From Trissonchulus latispiculum (lineage: Eukaryota; Nematoda; Enoplea; Enoplida; Ironidae), in NCBI GenBank assembly GCA_030248195.1, contig JASAND010015839.1, forward strand, positions 1-64,000: a DNA stretch of 64,000 nt, given 5' to 3'. The notes under the pieces are model-generated. The model saw only the letters and a list, made by a program, of their open reading frames with translations, made no database searches and was not told where the DNA came from. Shown in pieces: positions 1-12,215 of the stretch (positions within the stretch are counted from its first letter, which is position 1; each line of letters starts with the position of its first letter). The translations under genes were made by a program, and so were the position numbers.

Positions 1-2530
1 AAAATTTCGAGGGGGGTCGCGAAAAGTCGATTTGGGGGAGGGGGGTAATAAAATTTTCGAGGGGGGGTCGGCGAAAAATCGGTTTTTCGTTAAAAAATTG
101 AAAAATTTCCCTCAATTTACAGCTATTTTTAACGATTTTTAGCTTTTTAATTTTGCCGTGGAATTCTAGCAATTTTTCGCTGATTTTTGGAAAAATTTCG
201 AATTTTTAGCTAAAAATTTTCAAAAATTTAGGTAGGGGCAAGGTTTTTTTAGGCCATAGCTTAGGCCATGGCCTAAATTTATGAGTCGATGGCCTAAAGA
301 ATTTTGGCCGTTGAGGCCATTTGGCCTAAATTTTTCGACGAAAACCCAGTTAAATTTTATTGATTTTTAAGTAAAAACAGCAATTTTCTAAAAATTTTTC
401 GTGCCTTCGGCGCGAATATATACATTTTCACTTGTATTTCAATGTTACCTGCCAGCTAGTTACATTGTCTATTTGCACTTATAAATACGCATTCTAGTTA
501 TAATTTCATTTACTATTATAAAGATTTCCTCAAAGAAATGCTATTTTTAATATGTATATAGTTTAACTTTATTTCTGCTAGTTAAATTTTTTCTTTCTTT
601 GGTTCTCTCTCTATATACGTATATACTCGTATTGATAATATATATAATATTGATAATATATATATTGATTAATTCATTAATACTGTCGTGCACTATTATT
701 TCTATGCTAACAAGGTTCTGTTTTTGCCATTTTAAGGTAAAAAAAGTAGTATATATTTCTGGTGTGTTAAACAGTGACGATGGCGATTTTTGTTGTTAAA
801 CAGCGATTTTTGAATATATAACGCGTGAATACATGATAACTGTAATTTTAACAATGCGTACAATAACGCACAATCTAAAAATTAACAAAATTTGGATGGC
901 CTAAATTTTTTGGCTGATGGCCTAAAAAATTGGAGTCGTTGAGGCCAATAGGCCGAAAATTCGTCGACCAAAAAACCCTGAGTAGGGGTTAGAAAATTTT
1001 TTAGGGGGAGGGGTCTGAAAAAATCGATTTGGGGGAGGGGGAGAAAAAATTTTTTAGGGGGGGAGGGGGTCGGCGACCCCTCCATTTGGGGGGGCCCTAA
1101 CACACCTATGTGTGTGTGCATAGGTGTACCACCAGTTTGGGTTGGGGGGGGGGGGGGCAAGTCCAAATCTGGCTTGAGGGGGTCTCAAAAATCGGAAATT
1201 TTCAAAAACAACTGTACCCAAACTGTACCCAATTTTTTTCAGCAAAAATGGCCCTTTTTTGACATAAAATCGACTATTTTCGACATAAATTTAATAAAAA
1301 ACCAATCCTATTGCGTTTTAAAACCTATTATTTAGCGTTTTTAACTGTTTCCAGACAATTTTTTTTTGAAAATTTTTGAAAAATTGCAAAACTTTTTGCA
1401 TTTTTTCTCTTCTTTAGAGACCCCTTTTTAGGGAGGGGGTCTGAGCTCGGCTTGGGGGGGGGAGTAGTCGAGGTCGGGTATGGGAGGTGGGGGGTCTGGC
1501 CTCTCCGGGGGGGGGGGGGGGGGGGGATCTCACAGGGGGTAAACTGTAGTCTGGTACACCTATGTGTGTGTCGTGTGTGTCTGGGCACCTTAGAGAGAGT
1601 GGCACAGTTTCCCTGGAACTGGGGGGGGGGGGGGGGTAAGTCTTGGCCGACCTTCGAAATGTGATGGCGGGTACCCCCCCCCCCAGAATTCGGACCTCAG
1701 AAATTTCGAAAAATGGCCAAAAATTGCAAAGTTTTCTGTAATTTAGCTGTTTTTTTCATCAAAATAAGGCTTGTTCTTAACGTTTTAGGTTTTTTGCACC
1801 GTTTTAAAGCGATTTTAGGCCAAAATTTTAGAAAATTTTTTCAAAAAATGACCATTTTTTGACCAAATTTAGTTAACTTTTTAGGTCCAAAAATCGTTGG
1901 GGGGGTTCGGGCTCGGGGGGGGGTAGCCAAAAGTTGGGGGAGGGTAAGTCAAAAAATCTGGGGGGGGGTATATAAATTTGGCCGAAAATTTGGGGGGATA
2001 CCCCCATAGGTGTACCTGGGGGGGGGGGTGGGGGGGGAACCCCTCCCCCCAAATAGAAAAGTGCCGACCCCACCCTCGAAATTTTGGAGGCAGACCCCAC
2101 CCCCAAATGGCCAAATCCCATACCCCACCCACCCAAATTTGCCAGACCCCACCCTCAAAATTTTGAAAATTTTGCCTCAAAATTAGTAAAAATTCGAAAT
2201 TTTTGCAAGAAATCCAAGTTTTTTCGAACAAATGAGCAAAAATGAAGAAATATTGTTGATTTTTAGTTGGAAATAACGCTTTCTTAGCAAATTTTCGTAT
2301 TTTTTTCAAATTTTTGACTAAAAAATTTTTTACCCCCCCTTTAATTCGATTTTTCCGGACCCCACCCCACCTCAAAACGGCTGACCCCACCCACCCTAAT
2401 TTCGGCTACCCCCTCCCCCAACGTTTTCTCAAGGTACACCTATGGATACCCACCCCGGCCCCCCCCCCAAAACTATGGTGAGTGGGGGAAGCCCAAAAAA
2501 GTGGGGACGGAACGAGTGGGAGTGGGGGGG
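1..2530. repeat. G-run-rich low-complexity region
   Basis: AT-rich DNA interrupted by many runs of 8-20 G on the + strand (C runs near 1670, 2090 and 2450). No coherent reading frame is visible; translated stretches are proline/glycine artefacts of homopolymers. A 12-base motif, GGTACACCTATG, recurs in alternating orientation at 1119-1130 (-), 1553-1564 (+), 2005-2016 (-) and 2433-2444 (+), about 430-450 bases apart, so the tract looks like a diverged higher-order repeat. I see no gene here. Confidence 0.7.
259..978. repeat. Pair of ~88 bp direct repeats rich in GGCC
   Basis: The segment at 259-347 (GGCCATGGCCTAAATTT and onward to a CGACGAAAACCC-like end) recurs in the same orientation at about 889-978. 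Both copies share the order GGCCTAAATTTTT, GATGGCCTAAA, CGTTGAGGCCA, CGACNAAAACCC. The ~540 bases between them are AT-rich with no gene. They could be the ends of a small direct-repeat element or units of the surrounding repeat. Confidence 0.45.
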
Positions 2531-2587
2531 AATCCAAAAACTGCCCCCCGTAAAAAACCCAGAATTAGCAATCTAACGCAAGTCTAG

Positions 2588-2608
2588 CAATATATATATA
2601 TATATATC
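2588..2608. repeat. (TA)n microsatellite
   Basis: About ten uninterrupted TA units. Confidence 0.85.
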
Positions 2609-3466
2609 CCTTCCCTCAAAAAATTTTTCAATTTTTATGCCAAGAATCGCATTTGCAGCCGTTTCTACTAATGCCAATTGAACATTCAACTAAGAAGTGA
2701 TTTTGACATTAGCCATCGTATTTAAACTCGAAAACTTGATTGCCAACATGCTTTCAAGTCCAAAATAAGGTCAGTAGTGAGTCAGAAAGTCTATAATAAA
2801 CGTGTATTTCTCGCAATAATAAAAACTTAAAGCCAAAAATTTGGACATTTTGGAAAATTTTTGCAAAATTTATATACCCTAAAAGTATATACACAAGTTT
2901 TGGCCGTTTCTCGCGCCTTCGGCACCACTACCTCCCCCACCCCCACCCCCCCTCTCCCCCCCAGCTTACACCATATATAGCCACTCCCGTAGCGCCGAGA
3001 CCACCGTGCAATAAAGCGAAGATACACCTGAAAATTTGTTTGCAAACTCATTATGTTTAATAAGATTAAAACAGAAGTTAAAATTTAGTTCATTACTCTC
3101 ATGAAAGTGGTTGATCAATCTCAAAAACTAAATGGTTTTATTGTAGCTTACATGGGCTAAGCAACAACCGGCTTGTTGGAAGTTTTTAATCAATATCAAC
3201 CAGTTGTGTTGCATGTAAGCTTTCGGAAGCAGTCTTTTTACACAGCATGACTTTCTCAGCTTTTCTAATATTATAAGTAACAGTAGACTTTATAGCTGTG
3301 TGTAATACATGTTATCTCATTTTTCGGCATAATTTATAGCGTGCTTTTCCGTGCAACTTTTGTCAAATTTACATTCCTGTGAATGAAAACATCCAACCTT
3401 GCGCAATATTTTCGTTTGTTTGAGGGCCGTTTATTTTTCTCTGTCACGACAAGGAAAGCTGCTAAT
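2609..3466. other. Upstream region of GST copy A
   Basis: AT-rich DNA with a pyrimidine-rich C-run patch at about 2930-2962. No coding region or RNA gene recognised. It should contain the promoter and possibly a 5' UTR of the following gene, but I cannot place a TATA box or start site with confidence. Confidence 0.4.
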
Positions 3467-6400
3467 ATGCCTGAGGTGTCCGGAAGAGATTCTCTGAGTT
3501 TAGCTGCTGGTGAGTTTGACACTAAAATGAGTACTAGCACGGAAACTTCTTTATAAACATACTGTCATGAGTAGGACAACATTTTTTGTATATTGCAGTT
3601 AATCTGCAATCGGGCAAGCCTAATAACAAGGAGCATGAGCGAAATGGAATAGACTGCCCAAATGTAAATGGGGGGCATTGTAAGTCTACCGGCAACTGGA
3701 AGAACAGTGGCTAACTTGATTGCGTTTTGATAATTGATTCGTGTACAATAATAATGGTTTTAAGTAGACCTGAAAACAAAAAACTTCATCAAAATTGATT
3801 TCAGTGAGCGTTAACTATAATATTGGTTGTTAAACGACTTTACGGAAAAACTTTTCTGAACTTGTGAGTTTACGCTAAGGGGTGTTGGATTGTCCGGGGA
3901 TGAATCCGCCATCGTGGCTGAAACAAGTAATTCCAAATTAGCAAATAGGATTGTTAGTCTATTTCCTTTCTTGATTGACCAAAATTAGGAAATAGGACGA
4001 CAAACGAACGAAAGTCTATCCTACTTCTTATTTGGAGAGACAAAATTTAGGATTTAGGACGACAAACTATTGTTTATTGTTTATTTTAAGCAGTTCCACA
4101 ATTTTGCTGAATGTAAGCCAAATTTGACTAAAATTTATTGTCTATTTCCTATTCCGAAAAGATTTCCCGTCATAGAAAAACCTACAAAGCTGAATTTCCT
4201 TGTCTCTGGCACCGGCACAGCTGAATCTAAGGTGGAGCGCAGAGGAATCTCCGGTGCACCCGCTGCGGTGATGGATGTAACTGTTCTCCCAAACCCTCTT
4301 GAACACCCTGATCCGGCTGCTGTTGTGACGAAAAAGTTGAGCTACATATTTGTGAAATCTTACCGTTTTCGAAATTTTGTTTGAACATTTGATTTCATGT
4401 GGGCAATCTGGCTGTGCCTGACTGGGTTTAATTCTTTAAGTTTCTCTAAGTTTGTGCCAAAAGTTGTCACAATCTTCCCTTGCTTATTATATATATGTTC
4501 GCTACAATTTAAATAGATTTCCCTATGTTGAAATTTTTGATCCTTTTGTTTTCAATTTTTTGATCTTTTGATTTTTTCGCATGCACTCCAGGGTCGCGAA
4601 CATTTTACTTTTGCTTTTAGATTTGTTTACTGTCTTAACGTTAAATATACTTGATGTTATGATTTTGAGCTTTCCAGGGCTAGTTTGCTGTGGAATACAA
4701 GGGTAAATCTGTTTTCCGGTTTCTGTGGTACTTATCGAATTATATGTATGAAGAAAATGTTATAGTTTACCTCATACTTGTCGCAGGTACGGGCTCTTGG
4801 TGACATTTGTCTTGTATTATGCTGTGTTGGATTCCTGATGCTATTGAATCACCACTTAGTTGCAGTCCATCAAGAGACAAGCAGGATATGGTTAGCCCGA
4901 AATCAAACCGAAACAAATAAAAAGACACCCTGGCGAACAAAGAATTAAACCCAGTCAGGCACAACCAGATTGCCCACATGAAATCAAATGTTCAAACAAA
5001 ATTTCGAAAACGGTAAGATTTCACAAATATGTAGCTCAACTTTTTCGTCACAACAGCAGCCGGATCAGGGTGTTCAAGAGGGTTTGGGAGAACAGTTACA
5101 TCCATCACCGCAGCGGGTGCACCGGAGATTCCTCTGCGCTCCACCTTAGATTCAGCTGTGCCGGTGCCAGAGACAAGGAAATTCAGCTTTGTAGGTTTTT
5201 CTATGACGGGAAATCTTTTCTGAATAGGAAATAGACAATAAATTTTAGTCAAATTTGGCTTACATTCAGCAAAATTGTGGAACTGCTTAAAATAAACAAT
5301 AAACAATAGTTTGTCGTCCTAAATCCTAAATTTTGTCTTTCCAAATAAGAAGTAGGATAGACTTTCGTTCGTTTGTCGTCCTATTTCCTAATTTTGGTCA
5401 ATCAAGAAAGGAAATAGACTAACAATCCTATTTGCTAATTTGGAATTACTTGTTTCAGCCACGATGGCGGATTCATCCCCGGACAGTTGGAAACAAAGTA
5501 AACGAAAATCAATGCATGTTCCATTTTTGATATGTGGTATTTAGGCGTTGATAACTTGCAGACTAAAAATGCTTATTCGTAGCATATTGCTTGCAATAAT
5601 ATGAATTAAGTAAAACAATTTGTATAAAGTGCAATTAGACTAGATAAATTGGCTTATGATGATCCTATTCCATTGAATCTTTTTTCCCAAAAGAGAGCAA
5701 ATTAACTAGGTTATTTTCATTGGTAAAAATTAAATATTTGTTACAGATTCCACGTGCCCTGCAACAGATCCAGCGAAGTTGAGAGTCTACTCAATGCGCT
5801 TTTGTCCCTATGCTGATCGTACACTCATTTCATTGATGGTAAAGGACATACCGTAAGAAAAACCATATCATATTTATATCAGTTTTTGATAGTGCAGGTA
5901 AACGGGTGTCAGTAAGTTATGAGAAGACAGCCAATGAAATGTAAATTCAAGATCAGTCTGATTTCATCTTCAATCTTGAAAGAGTAGATCTTGGCAACCG
6001 TAGATTGGACCTTTGTGAATCAAAGAAGTTAGCCCTCTATTCTTGTATTCTACCTAACGTTAGAGAATTGACACACGCCACACCTACACGCACTCAGTGC
6101 TTGTGTGTTTGAGCATTAGCATATAAACATAGAGCAAGTGAGAGTTACTTCCGTTTCGACTGGGTACTAATTTTGGAGGAAAAGGGTCAAAGGAGGAAGT
6201 TGCCTGCTTACGTAGAGTAGGGCTCTTCGTCTCTTACATTCTCTTGCTATTTGGTACTCTTGTTAGTAGGCAAGGCATGTATGCTTTTAACTGTCATCTG
6301 CTCTAGAATCTAATAATTTTATCTTTGAATGTTACCTTTTCTATCAGAAAGTACAAAGGTTCAGAAAGCTTCATAAATTTCCAAAATTGTTGACTAAGAG

Positions 6401-8109
6401 TATGTCCATCACCAGAAAGGCATTCGTCTACCCTTTTGAATCAGTAAGCCTTTGCAATGTGTAGTTTACCAGCAAGTGTTGTGAATTTTTCAGTCATGAA
6501 ATTGTGAACATCAACTTGAAGCAGAAGCCTGCCTGGTTTCTTGCCAAAAATCCCATCGGAAAAGTGCCAACGGTTGAGTATGATGGCGAAATTGTCTATG
6601 AGAGCCTGATTGTTCCAGAATACTTAGACAGAAAATTCCCCGATAAGAAACCACTACTACCTGAGGATGCTTACAAACGTGCTCAGCAACAGATGCTATT
6701 GGAAAGACTGGGAACTGTAAGCAGTAGATGTATTATTGTTTCCCCCAAATATTTGTGGTCATTTGAAGCAGAGAATATGAGGGGTTTTGGATAAATTAGA
6801 ATATTTATTGTTTGGAACAAACGCTTTCCTTTAAATTTTAAAGTCACGACTTCCGTGACAACTTTATAGTACGTAAAGTCTTATTAAAAGTTTGATTGCG
6901 AACTCCGCCCTGTCAACTCATTGTTCTGAAGCCCGTAACGAGAGGATTCAGTAGAAAACATTCAGTGTCCACATTTCTTGTATTCTTATTTTAGCTATTT
7001 TCTGCTCTCTATCCGCTGTTCAAAAATCCCAATGATCCCGACCAGCTTGCCAAAGTCAAGGACGCTCTTAAGTTGAATTCTGATCTTCTTACGGATGATT
7101 TCTATGGAGGTAGAATCTGACAGATTTATACAGCGTTGTTTTTATCGGAATTATTAAAAATATGAATATTAAAATATAAGTATTAAACAAGTGAATATCA
7201 AAAGTATCGAAAGAGGAATCACTAAAATGATTTGTTTTGCTCCAAATTTATGGCTGGCTCTAGCTTTTATGAGATGTCAAAATGTGACAGCAACTTTATC
7301 AATTTTGTAACATACCAACAGGTTGAACTGGCCCCAGAGTTAAAGTCTGATGGGAGTTAGAGATGAGCACGGGCCGTAGTTTTTCGGCCCGGCCCGGCCC
7401 GCTCCAAAAGTTTGCTCGGCCGGGCCCGGCCCAGCCCGCTGGCATAATTGTTCGCCCCGGCCAGGCCCCTCCAAAAGAAAAATTCCAAAATTTTACTAAC
7501 AATATCATTTCAAAGCCTTCAATGCAAGATAGAGAGGCTAAATTATGCTACGAAATGTTAAATTTTGCAATAAAATAACCAGAATCAGTAAATGTGTAGC
7601 TAATTTTAGTGATTTTACAACAGTTTCTAGAGCTGATCCAGATCGTTTCGGCCAGCTCCGGCCCGCAGTTAAAAAATTTTCTCGGCCCGGCGCGGCCTGG
7701 CCCGTCCTGTTAACCAATGGAGGTCGGTTCGCGGGCCGGGCCCAGCCGTGCCGACGGGCCTAAATGTTTATCTCTAATCTAATTTTTTATACACTTTCAA
7801 GCCTTGCCGAATTTAATACAATTCTTTCATATAGCAACTGAAGGCTTTTTATTTTTAGACAAGGAACCGGGTTACGCAGACTACATGCATTGGCCTATGT
7901 TGGTGCGGGCTCATGCTTGTGACCAGATATCTGGCGGGAAATTGGGCTTTTCCACTGATTTTCCCAAATTGAAGACTTATTTTGATCGCATGCTCAGCAT
8001 TCCAGAGATCGCTGTCACCACCCGTTCAGCTGCTGATCATGTTGCTTTCATCAAATCTTTTTTAGCCGGCCAGCCTGACTATAATCTTGGGATTGATTCA
8101 AAACTTTAG
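3467..8109 (+). CDS. Omega-class glutathione S-transferase (copy A), five exons
   Basis: Exons: 3467-3509, 5747-5852, 6494-6716, 6995-7109, 7859-8109; all introns are GT-AG and phases join cleanly. The protein (about 245 aa) starts MPEVSGRDSLSL, and exon 2 carries the omega active-site motif RFCPYADR, whose Cys forms the mixed disulfide with glutathione. Exon 3 has the thioredoxin-fold glutathione site (NPIGKVPTVEYDG, then YES). Exons 4-5 form the helical C-terminal domain, with FYG and GYADYMHWP at the exon 4/5 junction. Omega GSTs are cytosolic thioltransferases and dehydroascorbate reductases. Intron 1 holds the foldback element 3891-5485 and intron 4 a GC-rich repeat. It is a tandem paralogue of copy B, with near-identical exon boundaries. 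The start is the only ATG fitting the paralogue and the splice phase. Confidence 0.9.
3891..5485. mobile_element. Foldback element with 547 bp terminal inverted repeats
   Basis: Arms 3891-4437 and 4939-5485 are near-perfect reverse complements (I noticed only a few substitutions) around a 501-base spacer. The ends read TGTCCGGGGATGAATCC. The sequence GTTGGA lies just outside both ends (3884-3889 and 5486-5491), a probable 6 bp target duplication. Each arm carries the same 104-codon open frame, which I cannot relate to any family and which may be fortuitous. No transposase is visible, so it is non-autonomous. It sits in intron 1 of GST copy A. Confidence 0.8.
7358..7776. mobile_element. GC-rich-ended short-TIR repeat, copy 1
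   Basis: The ends TAGAGATGAGCA and (inverted) TAGAGATAAACA flank GGCCCGGCCCG-rich subterminal blocks around an AT-rich core containing the string AAATAACCAGAATCAGTAAATG. The same layout and core recur at 31178-31583 and, interrupted, at 40309-41183. Short AGAGAT-type inverted ends with repeated subterminal GC motifs resemble non-autonomous hAT elements. I found no clear 8 bp duplication for this copy. It lies in intron 4 of GST copy A. Confidence 0.55.
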
Positions 8110-8204
8110 ACTTTAAATTTTTGTTTCTGCATATAGTACAACAAGTGTTAAATTAAAAGGCAGTTTCTCTGTCTTGATAGCAACCAGACATGTGCAGGAG
8201 TGGA

Positions 8205-8362
8205 AATTCTGGGGGGGGGAACCGGCTTTTTCCGGTTTTTTGCCCAAAAACCGGAAAATCCGGATTCTTGGGGGGGGGGGTAAGGGACCCCTCTGGGGGG
8301 CTGTGAGCTCCAGGTCTGGGGGGGGGGTGTGAAACCCCCACAAACCCCCCCCCCCCCCAAGC
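8205..8362. repeat. G-run and C-run low-complexity patch
   Basis: Runs of 8-12 G followed by a C run, with short CCGGTTTTT/AAAAACCGG inverted motifs between. It resembles the 1-2530 tract and lies just downstream of the GST copy A stop codon. Confidence 0.7.
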
Positions 8363-11017
8363 CCATGTATGATAGCAACATATTTTGTGCAGTACGTTTC
8401 AGCATACAGGACATATTAATGGTGTATTAGGTGAAGTGTAAGAATTCCGTCGAAAATTTACAAATTCATGCCCTGCACTGATTAGATTACTGGTTTATGT
8501 GCAGATTTCGTCAAACTAACGACGTCGGTTTAATAATTGTTTAATCGCTTTGGAAAGTTTAAAATTTTAAACAGTAGTTTGATTGTAAAAGGGGCGGTTC
8601 AATAGTATTAAATCACGGTTAGATTTTTGGTTTTGCGTAACCGCTTTTGCGATTTAGCCAAGCCAATGTTACTTAACCGAGGAACTGAGGCGGCACTCGG
8701 CAGTAACTACACAACTAATTTTAAGCATCGATGGATTTTTTCTCGCAGAGAATTAAACTTAGCATAGGGATTAAAATTAATATATTCTTTTCGTGCGCAG
8801 GTTTAAAATAAATAAGAGTTATACAGCTTACGCGATGTCTTGCTAGATGGATCAAGTCGATTTAATTAACAACTTACATGACTGAAACTTACCGTCCACC
8901 TTTATCAGCGTCACCTGGAGTTGGAGATGCGATGCAGCAAGCCAAAGCTGACTACAAAGTTTAAAGTTTAAGTTTAAACGCCAGCGCTGCTGTTTTAATC
9001 TGACGTGATATCCGCAAGAGTTACCTCATACGGCGATATCTGGGATGAATTTATCGGGAAAAGAGGCAAACACTGATGAAATCGGTAGCCCCACTCTCCG
9101 TCACTAAACCAAAATCTACCCTCAATCTGAATTTCTTTGATATCTGTGGAAGCTAAAACCGGAATAAGCTCACTTCTGCAGCCAGACAGCAAAAGTGAAG
9201 CTCTTTGAACTTTTTGCTAAAAATTCCTCGAATTCAAGTTACAGCTGCATGGAAGTTGATTCCATGCATTCTATTGTTGAGACTGTAAAGACAAATCATC
9301 AAGGTTCACACTCCGAACAAATGGGAAAACATCGAGCTAATGATCATCGATGAAAACATCCTTAACATGTCCCCCACGCCCACAATTTTTGAACTGAAGT
9401 TATCCTTGCTCACGACATCATTGTTAATCAAACTGGCGATAAGGAAACCTCAGTTGGTTACAAGTTAAATGATTTATTTTCAAAAGACTCGACCACAATC
9501 TATCAACTTTTGATTCAGAATTTAGGGAGGGAGGCACTCGTTCATCTCACCATGGAGGATTAAGACATCCTGCTGTTCCTCAGCCAGTTCTAATATATTA
9601 TGACCAGCAGCACCTGTCCAGTGCAAATAAAAGGCTGATCCAATTTTGCTTTTGAACTAGGAGACTATATCAGAACTTGACTGTCCATGTACCTTCGTGC
9701 CGATCCTTCTGTGAAGGATCAGCATCCCGAATCCTTAATTTCTATTTATTTCAATATAAAATATATTTATTTAATACGTATACTTTAATCTTCAGTAACA
9801 CTAAACCTGTTATTAACTGCAAATCCAGCGCAATAATAAATATAATCTCTGGAAATATCAAAATTTTGCCTGCCTTCACTATTGACGGAAGCTGTTTGTT
9901 AGATTGCTGCTGCAAATCTTCAAATTCTACAGTAGGGCAAATTAAGTTTACTGCTATTTGCAATTATAATAAATAAATTTATAGAATGGCGATGGAAATA
10001 TGTACGCTGTTTTGCCAAATTTTATGTATAGAAAGGTAGCAAAACAAAGTACATAAAGACAAGAATAATCTAGATTCCCAATTTAGACTTTCTAAAATTT
10101 CTAAAAGCGTGCCGTAACTCTTCAATTCCCCACCTAATTTACTCTTGAAGGAGAGTCCATATCATGTGTATCCAAGAATTTCTCTCATTAATATAACTTG
10201 TTGTGATTTGTTGCCAAGGAAACTATGACGACTGCTAGGATCGTATCAACCTCTGCAAAGGGCTTAGTTAGACGCCTTGTGGGTTAGTTGCGATTTTTTC
10301 TTTGTTGTTTTAATTTTAATTTCTTTTGTTTTCATCCACGAATTCCAGTAACCAATTCATTTGTAATGCTAAAAAAGCATTAAAATACGATGTACATTTA
10401 CAGTACATGCAGCTTGCGAAGTCATTTGTTGCAACTGTTATAATCCAGCACCATAAAATTAATTTTAGTTACAGACTGTTAATAGAAATGTTCTGGCCAG
10501 TCAAACTAATACTTAAAGAGACGCATCAACTATCGTCCCATTAATTTCCAAATTTTTTGTCGTTAGGTTGCGAAAATGCTCACAAATGCTATTATGCACC
10601 TAAAACAGTTCGTTCTATGGTTAACGGTACCCACCCTCCACACGGCCTAAATTTCCGAAAGTTATAATTCATGATGTAAAGAATAAATAACATTAGCTAA
10701 TGACACGAGACACGAGCATCTAGAAACGGTCTTCAGGATCGGGTTATGTAATCCAGAAAGCCTACATCGAAATTAAAAACAGAGCTTCATTGTGAAATTT
10801 AAAAAGCTAAAATCCTTTTCGTTAGCAATCAGCTGAAGAAGTTTTTGAATGCATTAATAGAATGCATCTAAAGTGGGCCTACTTTGTGAAGTTAAAGTTG
10901 AGTAAATTACTCCACCCCCCGCCCCCATCGAGGCCGGGTGAAGTTAAGGAAGGATGTTTGAAGAAGTATCTATTCGTATAGGCCTAATGATTATTTTTTA
11001 TGATTATGCTTATACGA
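8363..11017. other. Intergenic, no gene recognised
   Basis: AT-rich sequence between GST copy A and the GST relic. Open frames such as those near 9000-9190 and 9680-9970 are short, show no family motif and lack splice context. I see no RNA gene or clear repeat. Confidence 0.4.
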
Positions 11018-11019
11018 AA

Positions 11020-11130
11020 ATGCACTTTGTTCAGTCAGTTGCATGGTACTGTACGCAGAAAGACCAATTTGCTCTTATCAAAGGTACAATGGCTGGCAAT
11101 CCTGGCCATAATCTGCTGGCTGATAAGCTG
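11020..11130 (+). pseudogene. Relic of an omega GST last exon
   Basis: A short + strand frame contains KDQFALIKGTMAGNPGHNLL followed by ADKL. This aligns in order with the C-terminus of the flanking GSTs (DHVAFIKSFLAGQPDYNLG in copy A, DHIAFMKSMATGYPEYNLG in copy B): the F-x-x-IK, AG-x-P and NL-G/L positions agree. No other GST exon is visible nearby. It is read as the decayed 3' end of a third tandem copy between A and B. The match covers only ~25 residues. Confidence 0.45.
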
Positions 11131-11825
11131 AAACATCCAGAAACTAAAATGCTACTTCATATGACACAATTTTTACGTTAAAGGTTGTTTATCTTCAGCA
11201 TCTAGTTTTGTTTCAAGTTGGCAAGTTGGCAGAAAGTAAACATAAAGGGCTGATTAATTTTATTTTGGGTGCACACAGAGTGCATTTTATGCACATACAA
11301 GCCTTGATAAAGTCCATCAAGGCGCATGATTGGAAAACGGTGTTGTGCCTAGCAACCATTGGCAATGTGATATAAAATTATATTTCATCATGTCAAGTAT
11401 TTTTGCATTTTTTGTATTTTTGTCATTATTTTGCTTTGGTTCTATCTACAATAATGTGCTTTAGCCTTCGTTTCCTTAGGCTGGCGACTTCATCACTGGT
11501 CATCACTCTGACCTGAACAGTCAACAATCGAAGGAAACTAAATTTCAAATAAACTTGAATTGAAGCGATTTCACTCTCACTCCAGACTAGAGACTGGAGA
11601 AATTGAATTAAACCTGCACAGTCCACGAGCCTCGAATAGAATACAGTTTCTTGTACATACACACAGATTTCTTCCTGGAAAAGGCGAACCTCAGCGCTCA
11701 ATTTTGTAGCACGTATTGTCCGCTTACCAAAAGCAAAAACCGGTAGTTTTTATAAAAACGTTAGCTAAAGAGTGAAAGGGAAGCAAAACAGGCATAGGAA
11801 AGACTGATGCTCGGAGTTCAGATGA

Positions 11826-11926
11826 TGGCCCGGCGGGTCAGTGGTGTAGCATGCCTGACTCCGGGGCAGAAAGGCTGAAAGAAAGCAAGCAGAAAGTTAG
11901 AACCCCGGCTGGGCCAATTCTTTGCT
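11826..11926 (+). repeat. tRNA-derived (SINE-like) sequence
   Basis: GGCCCGGCGGGTCAGTGG at the left and GAACCCCGGCTGGGCCA at the right could pair as a tRNA acceptor stem. GGGTCAGTGGTGTAGCATG is A-box-like, and GTTAGAACCCC is a B-box with one mismatch. The middle does not fold convincingly, so this is probably a tRNA-derived repeat rather than a working gene. Confidence 0.35.
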
Positions 11927-12215
11927 TTCCATCCAGAGTGAAAAAGCTGTATGTAGCTGTATAGAAAGCAATATGCAGATGACAGTGTACTGGTAAAAAT
12001 TGTACAATTCTTTTTCTCGTCCGTGTTTAGCATAACGCTTCTTGCCTTCTGCAAATTTTTCTAATTTAGATTTAGATCTAAATTGCTAACTCTTTTAAAA
12101 TTTAGCTTTTGGTGGAAAGCTTACCAACCTTTTAATATGTTGCAACTAAATTGTTGTCTTTTCATCTGTTTAAGGGTCATTTATATTTAATACTTCAGCA
12201 GGGAAACCAGTAACC

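Noticed and set aside
4070..5306. Two identical 104-codon frames on opposite strands
   Set aside because: They are the two arms of one inverted repeat; no family resemblance, so not called as genes.
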